NCBI RefSeq assembly: GCF_003063455.1 | Contig: NZ_NESN01000004.1 | Coordinates: forward strand, 1 to 64,000 | Source: Limnohabitans parvus II-B4 | Lineage (GTDB): Bacteria > Pseudomonadota > Gammaproteobacteria > Burkholderiales > Burkholderiaceae_C | DNA: 64,000 nt | Direction of reading: 5' to 3' | Made by a program: the position numbers and the translations under genes | Shown here: one piece after another, positions 1 through 7,672 of the stretch | Layout: the number at the start of each line of letters is the position of its first letter | Position numbering within the stretch: the first letter of the stretch is position 1 | The notes under the pieces: generated by a model | Told to the model about the DNA's origin: nothing | Database searches by the model: none | The model's input: the letters and a program-made list of their open reading frames with translations, nothing else

Positions 1-1092
1 GGCGGCGTGGTACAGGCGGCCCATTTCGCGGCCCGAGAGCACGATGCGGGCGGTGCGCGCCACGCGGGAGCGTTCGTACAAAGCCAGCGCTTTCGTCCAG
101 TCGTTGTGGTTCACACGCAGGGCTTCGCCCAGAGTGACGGCGTCTTCCATCGCCATGCAGGCACCTTGCGCCATGTACTGCGTGGTGGGGTGGGCGGCGT
201 CGCCCAGGATGGTGGCGCGGCCAAACACCCAGGTGCCGATCGGCTCGCGGTCGGCCGTGGCCCAGCGTTTCCAGGTCTTGGGCAGCTCAATCAGCTGTCG
301 GGCCTTGGGGCTGATGCCCTGGAAGTAGCTCTCGACTTCTTCCTTGGAGCCATCGGTCACGCCCCATTCTTCTTGTTGGCGGCTGTGGAAGGTCACGACC
401 ACGTTGTACTGCTCGCCGCCGCGCAGCGGGTAGTGCACCAGGTGGCATTTGGGGCCGGCCCACAGGCTGGCGGCGTTCCACTGCAGGTCCAGCGGGAAGT
501 CTTTTTTCTCGACCACGGCGCGGTAGACCACATGGCCGGTCACGCGAGGGGGGTCGTTCACATACTGCCGGCGCACCACCGACTTGCCGCCGTCGGCACC
601 GATCAGGGCCTGGCCGGTCCAGCGCTTGCCGTTCTGGTCGATGGCGGTGACGGTGTTGTTGGCTTCGTCCTGCTCAATCGAGACGATACGGGTGTTGGTG
701 TGGAACTCGACCTTGCCGGTCTCCTGAGCGCCTTCGAGCAGCGACAAGTGCACGTCCACGCGGTGGATCACGGCGTAGGGGTTGCCAAAGCGCTTGCGAA
801 AGGCCTCGCCGGTTTCGATCTTGCCGACCTGCGACTCGTCGAGCGCGTCGTGCATCACCATGTAATCGGTGTAGACGGCGCGGCCACGGGCCTTGTCGCC
901 CACGCCCAAAGCGTCAAATGCGTGGAAAGCGTTGGGGCCGAGCTGGATGCCTGCACCGATCTCGCCGATCTCGGGCGCTTGCTCCAGCACGGTGACCTGA
1001 AAGCCCTGGCGCACCAGGGCGAGCGCGGCGGCCAGACCGCCAATGCCACCGCCTGCGACGATGACGGGAAGTTGAGAAGGCGCAGTGCTCAT
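1..1092 (-). CDS. FAD-dependent aromatic hydroxylase, 3-hydroxybenzoate 6-monooxygenase-like (3' end outside window)
   Basis: Class A flavoprotein monooxygenase that probably hydroxylates a hydroxybenzoate using NAD(P)H and O2; best guess 3-hydroxybenzoate to gentisate. The 364 visible residues run from ATG at 1092 to the window edge with no stop; the family is about 400 residues, so only the C-terminus is missing. Seen: an N-terminal dinucleotide fold with GGGIGG near residues 15-20, a GADGG motif near 165, and the second FAD motif GDAAHPT near 297 followed by QYMAQGACMAMEDA, typical of salicylate/3-hydroxybenzoate hydroxylases. A LysR gene lies just upstream on the same strand and ligAB lies beyond it, placing the gene in an aromatic acid locus. 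Exact substrate is inferred; salicylate 1-hydroxylase or 6-hydroxynicotinate monooxygenase are alternatives. Confidence 0.8.
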   Translation of the reverse strand, partial: MSTAPSQLPVIVAGGGIGGLAAALALVRQGFQVTVLEQAPEIGEIGAGIQLGPNAFHAFDALGVGDKARGRAVYTDYMVMHDALDESQVGKIETGEAFRKRFGNPYAVIHRVDVHLSLLEGAQETGKVEFHTNTRIVSIEQDEANNTVTAIDQNGKRWTGQALIGADGGKSVVRRQYVNDPPRVTGHVVYRAVVEKKDFPLDLQWNAASLWAGPKCHLVHYPLRGGEQYNVVVTFHSRQQEEWGVTDGSKEEVESYFQGISPKARQLIELPKTWKRWATADREPIGTWVFGRATILGDAAHPTTQYMAQGACMAMEDAVTLGEALRVNHNDWTKALALYERSRVARTARIVLSGREMGRLYHAA

Positions 1093-1130
1093 GGAGACTC
1101 CAACAAGTTGACAGTGAAGAAAGTGGTGAG

Positions 1131-1158
1131 ATTATATGCATGCATATCAATTTCACAA
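1131..1158 (-). promoter_or_regulatory. Promoter of the monooxygenase gene with overlapping 14-bp palindrome
   Basis: Read on the minus strand there is a perfect TATAAT at 1136-1131 and a TTGTGA -35 at 1158-1153, spaced 16 bp, upstream of the ATG at 1092. A perfect palindrome ATATGCATGCATAT (1134-1147) overlaps the -10 box and spacer, a position suited to repression. The binding protein is unknown; the adjacent LysR protein is one candidate. Confidence 0.5.
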
Positions 1159-1195
1159 AACCCTGTTAATCCCATCATTTTCTAAGTGAAAACCC

Positions 1196-2107
1196 TTAAT
1201 TGGATGGCGTGACCAAAGGCCGGGCCACCGCTTCCAGCTGCTGGCGCAGCCATTGGTGGGCCGGGTCTTGCTGGTGGCGCTGGTGCCAGATCATGTACAT
1301 CGGCATGTCGGGGCAAGGCACGGGCACCGGGGCGCTGGCCAGATCGCGCATCAGGTGGTTTTGAAGCAAGCCGGGTACGGTGGCCAACCATGGCGTGCCC
1401 GCAATGAACGAGGGCAGCCCCGAAAAGCCCGGCACCTGCACCGCAAAGCGCCGCACCACGCCACGTGAAAGCAGCAAAGCGTCCAGATCGAGCGGGCGCT
1501 GGGGCGTATAGACCACGGTGACGTGTTCGGCGGCCAAATAGTCCTCCGCCGTGGTCGGGGCGCTGCGCACGGCCGGGTCGTAAAACACGCGGTAGCGGTC
1601 GGCAAACAGACGCTTTTGCAGGATGTCCGCCCCCTCGGGCGGGCGCGGGCTGATGATGAGCTGGCAGTGTTGCTGGCGCAGCATCTCGGGCGTGGGCACG
1701 TCCGAGGGGATCACGCGCAGGCTCACACTGGGCGCTGTTTCACGCAGGCGCTGCATCAGGGCGGGCAGCAGCGCGTCGCGCTGGAAATCGTTGGCCGCGA
1801 TCGTCACGGTACCGCGCCATTGGGCGGGGTTGAAATTTTCCGAACGCGCAAAGCGCTCCAGCTCTTCCAGCAGCGTGCGGGCCCTCGCGGCCAGCGCCTC
1901 GGCCCGGGCGGTGGCGACGATGCCCCGCCCGGACTTGGCAAACAGCACGTCACCAGTGATGCCGCGCAGCTTGTCCAGCAGGTGGCTCACGGCCGACTGC
2001 GTCACGCCCAAGCGCTGGGCGGCGGCCGTGATCGAGCCGGTGTCCACCACCGTCACCAGCAGGCGCAGCAGTTTGGCATCCAGATCCAACCAATCGAAAT
2101 TGTTCAT
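1196..2107 (-). CDS. LysR-family transcriptional regulator
   Basis: DNA-binding regulator of 303 residues, the usual length for LysR proteins. The N-terminus holds the helix-turn-helix (residues about 12-70; GSITAAAQRLGVTQSAVSHLLDKLR is characteristic and is only partly quoted here as SAVSHLLDKLR). The C-terminal part is a LysR substrate-binding domain beginning near residue 95 (TVTIAANDFQRDALLPAL). The gene is divergent from ligA and upstream of, and codirectional with, the monooxygenase, so it probably controls one or both in response to an aromatic acid. The 84-bp gap to ligA holds dyad symmetry. The effector cannot be deduced from sequence. Confidence 0.92.
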   Translation of the reverse strand: MNNFDWLDLDAKLLRLLVTVVDTGSITAAAQRLGVTQSAVSHLLDKLRGITGDVLFAKSGRGIVATARAEALAARARTLLEELERFARSENFNPAQWRGTVTIAANDFQRDALLPALMQRLRETAPSVSLRVIPSDVPTPEMLRQQHCQLIISPRPPEGADILQKRLFADRYRVFYDPAVRSAPTTAEDYLAAEHVTVVYTPQRPLDLDALLLSRGVVRRFAVQVPGFSGLPSFIAGTPWLATVPGLLQNHLMRDLASAPVPVPCPDMPMYMIWHQRHQQDPAHQWLRQQLEAVARPLVTPSN

Positions 2108-2139
2108 GGGTTATATGAGTATTCATCTGTTTATTTATA

Positions 2140-2152
2140 GGGATGGTATCCC
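2140..2152. promoter_or_regulatory. Candidate LysR operator between lysR and ligA
   Basis: Within the 84-bp divergent gap, GGGAT-GGT-ATCCC (2140-2152) forms an inverted repeat that overlaps a second dyad, GTATC-CC-GATAC (2146-2157). LysR proteins usually bind such dyads upstream of the divergent target, here ligA. This is an inference from position and symmetry. Confidence 0.4.
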
Positions 2153-2191
2153 GATACTTCCAACCAGTCACCGCTTTTTGGAGAAACTCAG

Positions 2192-2536
2192 ATGACCCAA
2201 CCCACCCGCCAGATCGAAGGCACCACGCCGTTTGACGGCGACATGGCCCGCAAAGGCTATGCCCTCAACAAAATGTGTTTCTCGTTCAACTCGGCCGACA
2301 ACCGCGCCGCGTTCAAGAACGACGAAGAGGCCTACATGACCCAATACGGGCTGACCGAACCGCAAAAAGCCGCGATCCGCTCGCGTCAGGTGCTTGACTT
2401 GATTGCCGCAGGCGGCAACGCCTATTACTTGGCCAAGTTCGCGGGCATTTTCGGCCTCGACATGCAAGACATCGGTGCCCAGCAGACGGGCATGACCAAG
2501 GACGAATTCAAGGCCAAGCTCAAAGCTTACGCCTGA
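2192..2536 (+). CDS. ligA: Protocatechuate 4,5-dioxygenase alpha subunit-like (LigA)
   Basis: Small subunit (114 residues) of a two-component extradiol ring-cleavage dioxygenase. It matches the LigA family: a short N-terminal start (FDGDMARKGYALNKMCFS) and the YGLTEPQKAAI segment common to these helical caps that close the active site of LigB. ligB follows 68 bp later, the normal gene pair. The complex opens protocatechuate or a related trihydroxybenzoate between C4 and C5 in the cytoplasm. Start ATG 2192 fits family length; the ribosome site is weak (GAGAAACTC). Family assignment is firm; substrate is inferred. Confidence 0.88.
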   Translation: MTQPTRQIEGTTPFDGDMARKGYALNKMCFSFNSADNRAAFKNDEEAYMTQYGLTEPQKAAIRSRQVLDLIAAGGNAYYLAKFAGIFGLDMQDIGAQQTGMTKDEFKAKLKAYA

Positions 2537-2550
2537 AGGATAAGGAATAT

Positions 2551-2579
2551 GCAGGTCGGCGGCTTCAGCCCCGACCTGC
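2551..2579 (+). other. Intercistronic hairpin between ligA and ligB
   Basis: GCAGGTCGG (2551-2559) pairs exactly with CCGACCTGC (2571-2579), and GGC/GCC inside extends the stem around a TTCA loop. There is no T-run, so this is more likely an mRNA-stability or processing element setting the LigA:LigB ratio than a terminator. Confidence 0.45.
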
Positions 2580-2604
2580 AACGCGAAATTGAAAGGACAA
2601 AACC

Positions 2605-3450
2605 ATGGCTCAACTCATCGGCGGACTCGCCACTTCCCACATTCCCGCCATCGGCAATGCGATCCACAAAGGTCTGCAAAACGCCCCCTACTGGGCACCG
2701 TTTTTTGCCGGTTACCCGCCCGTGCAACAGTGGTTGGGTGCGCAAAAGCCCGACGTGGTCGTCATGTTCTACAACGACCACGGCCTGAACTTCTTCCTCG
2801 ACAAGATGCCCACTTTTGCCGTGGGCGCTGCGGCCCAGTACAACAACGCCGACGAAGGCTGGGGCATCCCGACGCTGCCACCGTTCAAGGGTGAAGTCGA
2901 TCTGTCGTGGCAGATCATCAACACCTTGGTGGGCCAGGACTTTGACATCGTGACCTGCCAGGACATGCTGGTGGACCACGCCTGCACCTTGCCGCTCAAA
3001 CTCTTCTGGCCCGAGGGCGAAGCGCCCGTGACCATCGTACCGATCAACATCAACACGGTGCAATTTCCGCTGCCGTCGGCCAAGCGCGTGTACGCCCTAG
3101 GCAAGGCCGTGGGCGAAGCGATTGCGGCTTGGGACAGCAGCAAAAAAGTGGTGGTCTGCGCCTCTGGGGGCCTGAGCCACCAGCTCGACGGCGAGCGCGC
3201 CGGTTTCATCAACAAGGCGTTTGACCTGCAGTTCATGGACAGCCTGGTGAGCAACCCCGAATGGGCCACCCAGTTCAGCACGCTGGACTTGGTGGAAAAA
3301 ACCGGCACGCAAGGCGTGGAACTGCTGATGTGGCTGGCCATGCGCGCCGCTTTGTCGACCGCTGGCCCAAGCGTCAAGGAAGTGCACCGCAATTACCACA
3401 TCCCGATTTCCAACACGGCCACAGGCTTGATGGCGTTCGAGGTGGCTTGA
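2605..3450 (+). CDS. ligB: Protocatechuate 4,5-dioxygenase beta subunit-like (LigB), extradiol dioxygenase
   Basis: Catalytic subunit (281 residues) of a type II, LigB-superfamily extradiol dioxygenase with non-haem Fe(II). The expected iron-ligand region is visible: His12 in ATSHIPAIG, His59 in YNDHG, and a glutamate in GVELLMW near residue 238. The histidine in GGLSHQLDG near 187 matches the conserved active-site acid/base. With LigA it cleaves catechols at the 4,5 (meta) position, yielding 4-carboxy-2-hydroxymuconate semialdehyde if the substrate is protocatechuate. A ribosome site (GAAAGGAC) precedes ATG 2605. The downstream pathway genes (ligC, ligI, ligJ, ligK) are not in the window. 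Gallate or 3-O-methylgallate are possible alternative substrates. Confidence 0.88.
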   Translation: MAQLIGGLATSHIPAIGNAIHKGLQNAPYWAPFFAGYPPVQQWLGAQKPDVVVMFYNDHGLNFFLDKMPTFAVGAAAQYNNADEGWGIPTLPPFKGEVDLSWQIINTLVGQDFDIVTCQDMLVDHACTLPLKLFWPEGEAPVTIVPININTVQFPLPSAKRVYALGKAVGEAIAAWDSSKKVVVCASGGLSHQLDGERAGFINKAFDLQFMDSLVSNPEWATQFSTLDLVEKTGTQGVELLMWLAMRAALSTAGPSVKEVHRNYHIPISNTATGLMAFEVA

Positions 3451-3484
3451 CGATGCCCCGCTCTCTTTTTCTGTGATTTGATCT

Positions 3485-3608
3485 GTCACCCCGGGCGTAG
3501 ACGCCAAGTTATTACCCCGGCCGAAGTCCTTGAGTTGTCACCCCGGGCGAAGACCCGGGGTCCAGGGCTTCGTTGCAGGTGTAGATCCCGCATCAAGTGC
3601 GGGATGAC
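3485..3608. repeat. REP-like hairpin cluster in the 375-bp ligB-paaZ gap
   Basis: The gap 3451-3825 has no convincing gene. It holds one degenerate and two intact inverted repeats: CCCCGGG-CGAAGA-CCCGGGG (3541-3560) preceded by GTCA, and ATCCCGCA-TCAAG-TGCGGGAT (3585-3605) followed by GAC. A damaged copy starts at 3485. The same two modules recur at 26926-26950, 27187-27214 and 53005-53032, so this is a dispersed intergenic repeat family. Confidence 0.75.
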
Positions 3609-3755
3609 ATTGGGGTCGCGGTGATGTTGTTGGGCTCGGCGCGGGTTGTGGCGGCGTGTCATGGGCTCGGCGTGTTGTGGGGGCAGCGTGTCTTGCGGCG
3701 GAGCATCGGGGAAATCCCTTGTCAGTTCTTGGGCGCAGGCTGGCACAAAGCGCAT

Positions 3756-3787
3756 AGAATTAACCGACCGCTCGGTTGGTTAATTCT
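3756..3787. promoter_or_regulatory. 32-bp operator palindrome upstream of paaZ (TetR type, PaaR candidate)
   Basis: The half-site AGAATTAACCGACCG is followed, across a 2-bp centre, by its near-exact inverse; the outer ten bases of each arm match perfectly and the core reads ACCGACCG-CTCGGTTGGT. This core is the type of sequence bound by TetR-family regulators of phenylacetate genes (PaaR in Betaproteobacteria). It ends 38 bp before the paaZ ATG. No tetR gene lies in the window, so the regulator would act from elsewhere. Identity of the regulator is inference; the palindrome is direct. Confidence 0.65.
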
Positions 3788-3825
3788 GATGGCCGAGCTT
3801 TGTTCTTTTCTGAAAGCACTTTCCC

Positions 3826-5871
3826 ATGTCCCAAGTCCTGCAAAGTTTCATCGGCGGCCAATGGATCGGCCAGCAAGGCGCACAAAACCTGCGCAGCGCC
3901 ATCAACGGTGCCACGGTATTCCAAACCCATGCCGAGGCGATTGATTTTGGTGACGCGGTGCACTACGCCCGCACCGTGGGCCTGCCCAATTTGCTCAAGC
4001 TGGACTTTCAAGAACGCGCCCAGCGCCTGAAGGCCCTGGCCAAGTACCTCGGCGAGCACAAAGAACAGCTCTACGCCATCTCTGCCCACACGGGTGCCAC
4101 GCGCGCTGACAGCTGGGTGGACATCGAAGGCGGCGCAGGCACGCTGTTTGCTTATGCGGGTATGGGCAGCAACGAGCTGCCCAGTGGCAACCTGATCCAC
4201 GAAGGTCCGGCTTTCCCGCTGGGTAAAAAAGGCGGTTTTGCGGGCACGCACATCCTGGTGCCACGCGGCGGCATCGCGGTGCACATCAACGCTTTCAACT
4301 TCCCCATCTGGGGTCTGCTCGAAAAGTTTGCACCCAGTTTTTTGGCGGGCATGCCTTGCATCGGCAAACCCGCATCATCGACCAGTTACCTGACCGAAGC
4401 CATGGTGCGCTTGGTGGAGCAATCGGGCATCTTGCCTCCAGGCGCGCTGCAGCTGGTGATCGGCTCCACCGGTGACCTGCTCGATCGTTTGAATGGCCAG
4501 GATGTGGTCACCTTCACCGGCTCGGCCGACACCGCCGCCATGCTGCGTGTGCACCCGAATGTGGTCAAACACAGCATCCCCTTCAATGCCGAAGCCGACT
4601 CGCTCAACTGCGCCATCCTCGCGCCCGATGTGACGCCCGACGACGAAGAGTTCGACCTGTTTGTCAAAGAAGTCGCCCGCGAGATGACCGTCAAGGCGGG
4701 TCAGAAGTGCACCGCGATTCGCCGCGCCATCGTGCCGCGCCAGCATCTGGACGCCGTCGCTGAAAAGCTCAAAGCGCGTCTGGCCAAAGTGGTGGTGGGC
4801 GACCCGTCGGTCGAAGGCGTGAAGATGGGGGCCTTGGCCTCACATTCTCAACAAGCAGATGTGGCCGAGCGCGTGGCCCTGCTGCGCCAAAGCGCCGAGC
4901 TGGTGTTTGGCGGCGGCGTTGATTTCAATCCCGTGGGGCAGGGCGTCGAAGGCGGCGCCTTCTTTCAGCCCACGCTGCTGCTGTGCCAAAAGCCGCTACA
5001 AACCGACAGCGTGCACGACGTGGAAGCCTTTGGCCCCGTGAGCACGCTCATGGCGTATGACGGCATTGACGAAGCCCTGCAACTGGCCGCACGCGGCCAA
5101 GGCAGCTTGGTCGGCACGCTGGTCACCAAAGACCCACAGATTGCGGCTCGCATCATTCCGGTGGCTGCTGCGCTGCACGGTCGCTTGCATATTCTGGACC
5201 GGGAATCGGCGGTGGAGTCGACCGGCCACGGCTCACCTCTGCCCCCGCTCAAACACGGTGGCCCCGGCCGCGCAGGTGGCGGTGAAGAACTCGGCGGCAT
5301 CCGCGCCGTCAAGCACCTGATGCAGCGCACCGCGCTGCAGGGCTCGCCCACCATGATCGCTGCCGTCACAGGCGAGTACATGCGGGGTGCCAAGCTGATC
5401 GAGACCGAGGTTCACCCCTTCCGCCGCTACTTTGAAGAGTTGCAGATTGGCGAGAGCCTGCTCACCCACCGCCGCACCGTGGGCGAGGCCGACATCGTGG
5501 CCTTTGGGGGGTTGTCGGGTGACTATTTCTACATGCACTTCGACGAAATCGCAGCCAAAGACTCGCCCTTTGGCAAGCGCATCGCACACGGCTACTTTGT
5601 GCTGTCGGCCGCAGCGGGCTTGTTTGTCTCGCCCGCGCCCGGCCCGGTGTTGGCCAACTACGGTCTGGATACCCTGCGCTTCGTCAAGCCCGTGGGCATT
5701 GGCGACACCATCCAGGCCCGACTGACGGCCAAGCGCAAGATCGACCGCAACAAGAAAGATGCCAACGGCGTGGGCCAGGGCGTGGTCGCTTGGGATGTGG
5801 AAGTGACCAACCAATTGGGCGAGGTCGTGGCCAGCTACGACATCTTGACGTTGGTGGCCAAGAAGGGCTGA
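3826..5871 (+). CDS. paaZ: Bifunctional oxepin-CoA hydrolase / 3-oxo-5,6-dehydrosuberyl-CoA semialdehyde dehydrogenase
   Basis: Ring-opening enzyme of the aerobic phenylacetyl-CoA pathway, 681 residues, the same length as E. coli PaaZ. Residues about 1-520 form an aldehyde dehydrogenase with Glu256 (NAEAD) and the nucleophile Cys295 (GQKCTA). Residues about 530-681 form a MaoC-type hydratase hot-dog domain with Asp566 and His571 (GDYFYMHF) and the following RIAHGYFV. The hydratase opens oxepin-CoA and the dehydrogenase oxidises the reactive semialdehyde with NADP. No other paa gene is present nearby, so it is detached from the paaABCDE and thiolase genes. A TetR-type palindrome upstream suggests control shared with the rest of the paa regulon. 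Confidence 0.95.
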   Translation: MSQVLQSFIGGQWIGQQGAQNLRSAINGATVFQTHAEAIDFGDAVHYARTVGLPNLLKLDFQERAQRLKALAKYLGEHKEQLYAISAHTGATRADSWVDIEGGAGTLFAYAGMGSNELPSGNLIHEGPAFPLGKKGGFAGTHILVPRGGIAVHINAFNFPIWGLLEKFAPSFLAGMPCIGKPASSTSYLTEAMVRLVEQSGILPPGALQLVIGSTGDLLDRLNGQDVVTFTGSADTAAMLRVHPNVVKHSIPFNAEADSLNCAILAPDVTPDDEEFDLFVKEVAREMTVKAGQKCTAIRRAIVPRQHLDAVAEKLKARLAKVVVGDPSVEGVKMGALASHSQQADVAERVALLRQSAELVFGGGVDFNPVGQGVEGGAFFQPTLLLCQKPLQTDSVHDVEAFGPVSTLMAYDGIDEALQLAARGQGSLVGTLVTKDPQIAARIIPVAAALHGRLHILDRESAVESTGHGSPLPPLKHGGPGRAGGGEELGGIRAVKHLMQRTALQGSPTMIAAVTGEYMRGAKLIETEVHPFRRYFEELQIGESLLTHRRTVGEADIVAFGGLSGDYFYMHFDEIAAKDSPFGKRIAHGYFVLSAAAGLFVSPAPGPVLANYGLDTLRFVKPVGIGDTIQARLTAKRKIDRNKKDANGVGQGVVAWDVEVTNQLGEVVASYDILTLVAKKG

Positions 5872-5985
5872 ACTGGCTTGGCACTGCATTCTTGGGGCAT
5901 CGGCCCCGAGGGGGTGCCATGAGCAGAGTGGGCGCTTGGCCTACAGCTTGGGCCATGCTGCGTCCGTTGCGGTGAAAATGACCGC

Positions 5986-6600
5986 ATGAACTTCTACGAC
6001 CAACACGTTCTGCCCTACCTCATCGACTTCGCCTGCGGTCTGCCCATGGTGCAGGCGCAGCGCCGCCAGTTGGTGCCACAGGCGCAGGGCAGGGTGTTGG
6101 AGATTGGCATGGGCACAGGCCGTAATCTGGCGTTTTACGACCGCAGCCGCGTCACACGCTTGGTGGGTGTGGACCCGGCCATGCAGATGCACCGCCTAGC
6201 CCAAAAGCGCAGCCAAAAGGCAGGCATCGCCGTCGAGCTGATGGGCCTGTCGGCCGAGCAACTGCCCACGGCCGATGCCAGCTTTGATACGGTGGTCTGC
6301 ACCTACACCCTGTGCAGTATTCCGGATGCGCTGCAGGCCTTGCGCGAGATGCGCCGGGTGCTGGTGCCGGGTGGCCAGCTCTTGTTTTGTGAACATGGCC
6401 GTGCCCCGGATGCGGGTGTGCGCCGCTGGCAAGAGCGCTTGCAGCCCCTTTGGGGGCCGCTGGCCGGAGGTTGCCAACTCGGGCGCGACATCCCCGCCTT
6501 GCTGCAAGAAGCGGGCTTTGCAGCTCAAACCCAATCGGCCTATCTGGCCGGGCCGCGCCCCATGACGTTTCACTACTGGGGCCAGGCGCAAGCAGCCTGA
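5986..6600 (+). CDS. Class I SAM-dependent methyltransferase
   Basis: Methyltransferase of 204 residues with the UbiE/COQ5-like Methyltransf_11 layout. Motif I is VLEIGMGTGRN near residues 36-46, the acidic end of strand beta2 is VGVDPAMQM, and motif post-I/II is FDTVVCTYTLCSIPD followed by LREMRRVLVPGGQLLFCEHG. The acceptor is unknown; this group includes uncharacterised proteins similar to METTL7 and phosphatidylethanolamine-type methyltransferases. It has its own 114-bp upstream gap and no clear operon partner. ATG 5986 follows shortly after GCGGTGAAA. Confidence 0.85.
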   Translation: MNFYDQHVLPYLIDFACGLPMVQAQRRQLVPQAQGRVLEIGMGTGRNLAFYDRSRVTRLVGVDPAMQMHRLAQKRSQKAGIAVELMGLSAEQLPTADASFDTVVCTYTLCSIPDALQALREMRRVLVPGGQLLFCEHGRAPDAGVRRWQERLQPLWGPLAGGCQLGRDIPALLQEAGFAAQTQSAYLAGPRPMTFHYWGQAQAA

Positions 6601-6668
6601 AACGGCAGCAAGTGAGGGTTAATCCACCATTTTGACGATTTGCAGGGTTTGTACGGGTGCTGGAATCC

Positions 6669-6692
6669 ATTCAGATTGTTAACAATCTGAAT
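6669..6692. promoter_or_regulatory. Perfect 24-bp palindrome, probable GntR operator
   Basis: ATTCAGATTGTT is followed immediately by its exact reverse complement. The palindrome ends 19 bp before the carrier protein ATG at 6712 and overlaps an in-frame ATG at 6691, which argues against that earlier start. GntR/FCD regulators bind short perfect palindromes and a GntR gene is second in this operon, so autoregulation is likely. Confidence 0.7.
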
Positions 6693-6711
6693 GTCATTCA
6701 AAAATTCAACC

Positions 6712-6924
6712 ATGCAAAAAATTTACTCTGAAGTCAGTGGCAGCATCTGGAAGGTCGAAGTGGTGGCGGGGCAAACCGTCGCGGCGGGTGATGTTTTGAT
6801 GATTGTCGAGTCCATGAAAATGGAAATTCCGGTGGAGTCGCCGAGTGCCGGAACTGTTCGCGACTTGTTGGTGGCCGAGGGCGAGGCGGTGCAAGACGGG
6901 CAGTGGCTGCTGTCCTTGGATTGA
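6712..6924 (+). CDS. Stand-alone biotinyl carrier protein (BCCP/1.3S-like)
   Basis: A 70-residue single biotinyl domain. The biotinylation motif ESMKMEIP is centred near residue 35 and is flanked by the usual hairpin sequences (GxVxxVxVxxGQxVxxGDVL before; PSAGTVRDLLVAEGEAVQDGQWL after). Its lysine would carry CO2 for the carboxyltransferase encoded at the end of the same operon. An in-frame ATG at 6691 would add seven residues but lies inside the operator palindrome, so 6712 is preferred. The domain lacks the long N-terminus of AccB and resembles the carrier of transcarboxylases and decarboxylases. Lipoyl attachment is less likely because lipoyl domains normally have DKA/DKV around the lysine. 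Confidence 0.88.
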   Translation: MQKIYSEVSGSIWKVEVVAGQTVAAGDVLMIVESMKMEIPVESPSAGTVRDLLVAEGEAVQDGQWLLSLD

Positions 6925-6934
6925 GGGCGTTGTG

Positions 6935-7672
6935 ATGAATACCCACGATTTGCCCCCAGAGTTATTGCGTGACTTGGAGGGTGCGGTGGCGTTTCGCCTC
7001 TTTGCCGACCAAGACGAGCCGACCCTGACGGTTTCAGAACAAATTGCATCCCGTGTGGGTGAACGCATCCTCAGCGGGCAGTTGGCCCCGGGGGCGCGCA
7101 TCGGCGAGCAGGAGTTGGCCGACGAATTCAAAGTCAGCCGGGGCCCGGTGCGTGAGGCCCTGCGTATTTTGGAGCGTGAGGGCTTGGCCACTTTGCTGGC
7201 GCGTCGCGGTGCGATCGTGACCGACCTGAGTGCGCAGGAGTTGTCCGAGTTGCTGGACATCCGCGCTGGCTTGTTTGAGGTGGCGGTGCGCAAGCTCATG
7301 GCCCAACCCAGTGCCCAACTTTTACCCCTGATGCGGGCAGGCACCGAACGCCTGCAAACCTTGGCTGGGCAAGATGGCGCGGGCGAGCTGTACGCCCAAA
7401 CCACCTACCGGCTGCTGATTTTGGTGGCCCGCCTGACCGGCAACCGCCGTTTACAGCGCATGCTGACCTCGATTTCTTTGCAGACGCTGCGCTACAGCAA
7501 ATTGGGCTTGTCTTCGGTGGCGCGACGCCAGCGCTCGGTGTCGCTTTGGCAGCAAGCCATTGTGGCCTTGGAGGCTGGTGATGCCGATCGTGTGGTGCAG
7601 CTGACCCGTCAGCGCATTGAAGAGTCTGCCCAAGAAGCGGTGCAGCAATTGGACCTGAAGGGCAAACCATGA
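6935..7672 (+). CDS. GntR-family regulator (FCD subfamily)
   Basis: Regulator of 245 residues. A winged helix is at about residues 30-100 (VSEQIASRVGERILSGQL, then FKVSRGPVREALRILEREG), followed by an all-helical FCD effector domain. ATG 6935 follows the carrier stop by 10 bp; longer in-frame starts read into the carrier gene. The gene overlaps the next by 4 bp (ATGA), so it is translationally coupled inside the operon. FCD regulators sense small organic acids or their CoA esters and usually repress. It most likely binds the palindrome at 6669-6692 and reports the substrate of this operon. Confidence 0.92.
   Translation: MNTHDLPPELLRDLEGAVAFRLFADQDEPTLTVSEQIASRVGERILSGQLAPGARIGEQELADEFKVSRGPVREALRILEREGLATLLARRGAIVTDLSAQELSELLDIRAGLFEVAVRKLMAQPSAQLLPLMRAGTERLQTLAGQDGAGELYAQTTYRLLILVARLTGNRRLQRMLTSISLQTLRYSKLGLSSVARRQRSVSLWQQAIVALEAGDADRVVQLTRQRIEESAQEAVQQLDLKGKP

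Noticed and set aside
6691..6711. Upstream ATG for the biotinyl carrier
   Set aside because: It overlaps the 24-bp palindrome and adds seven residues that do not belong to the biotinyl domain.
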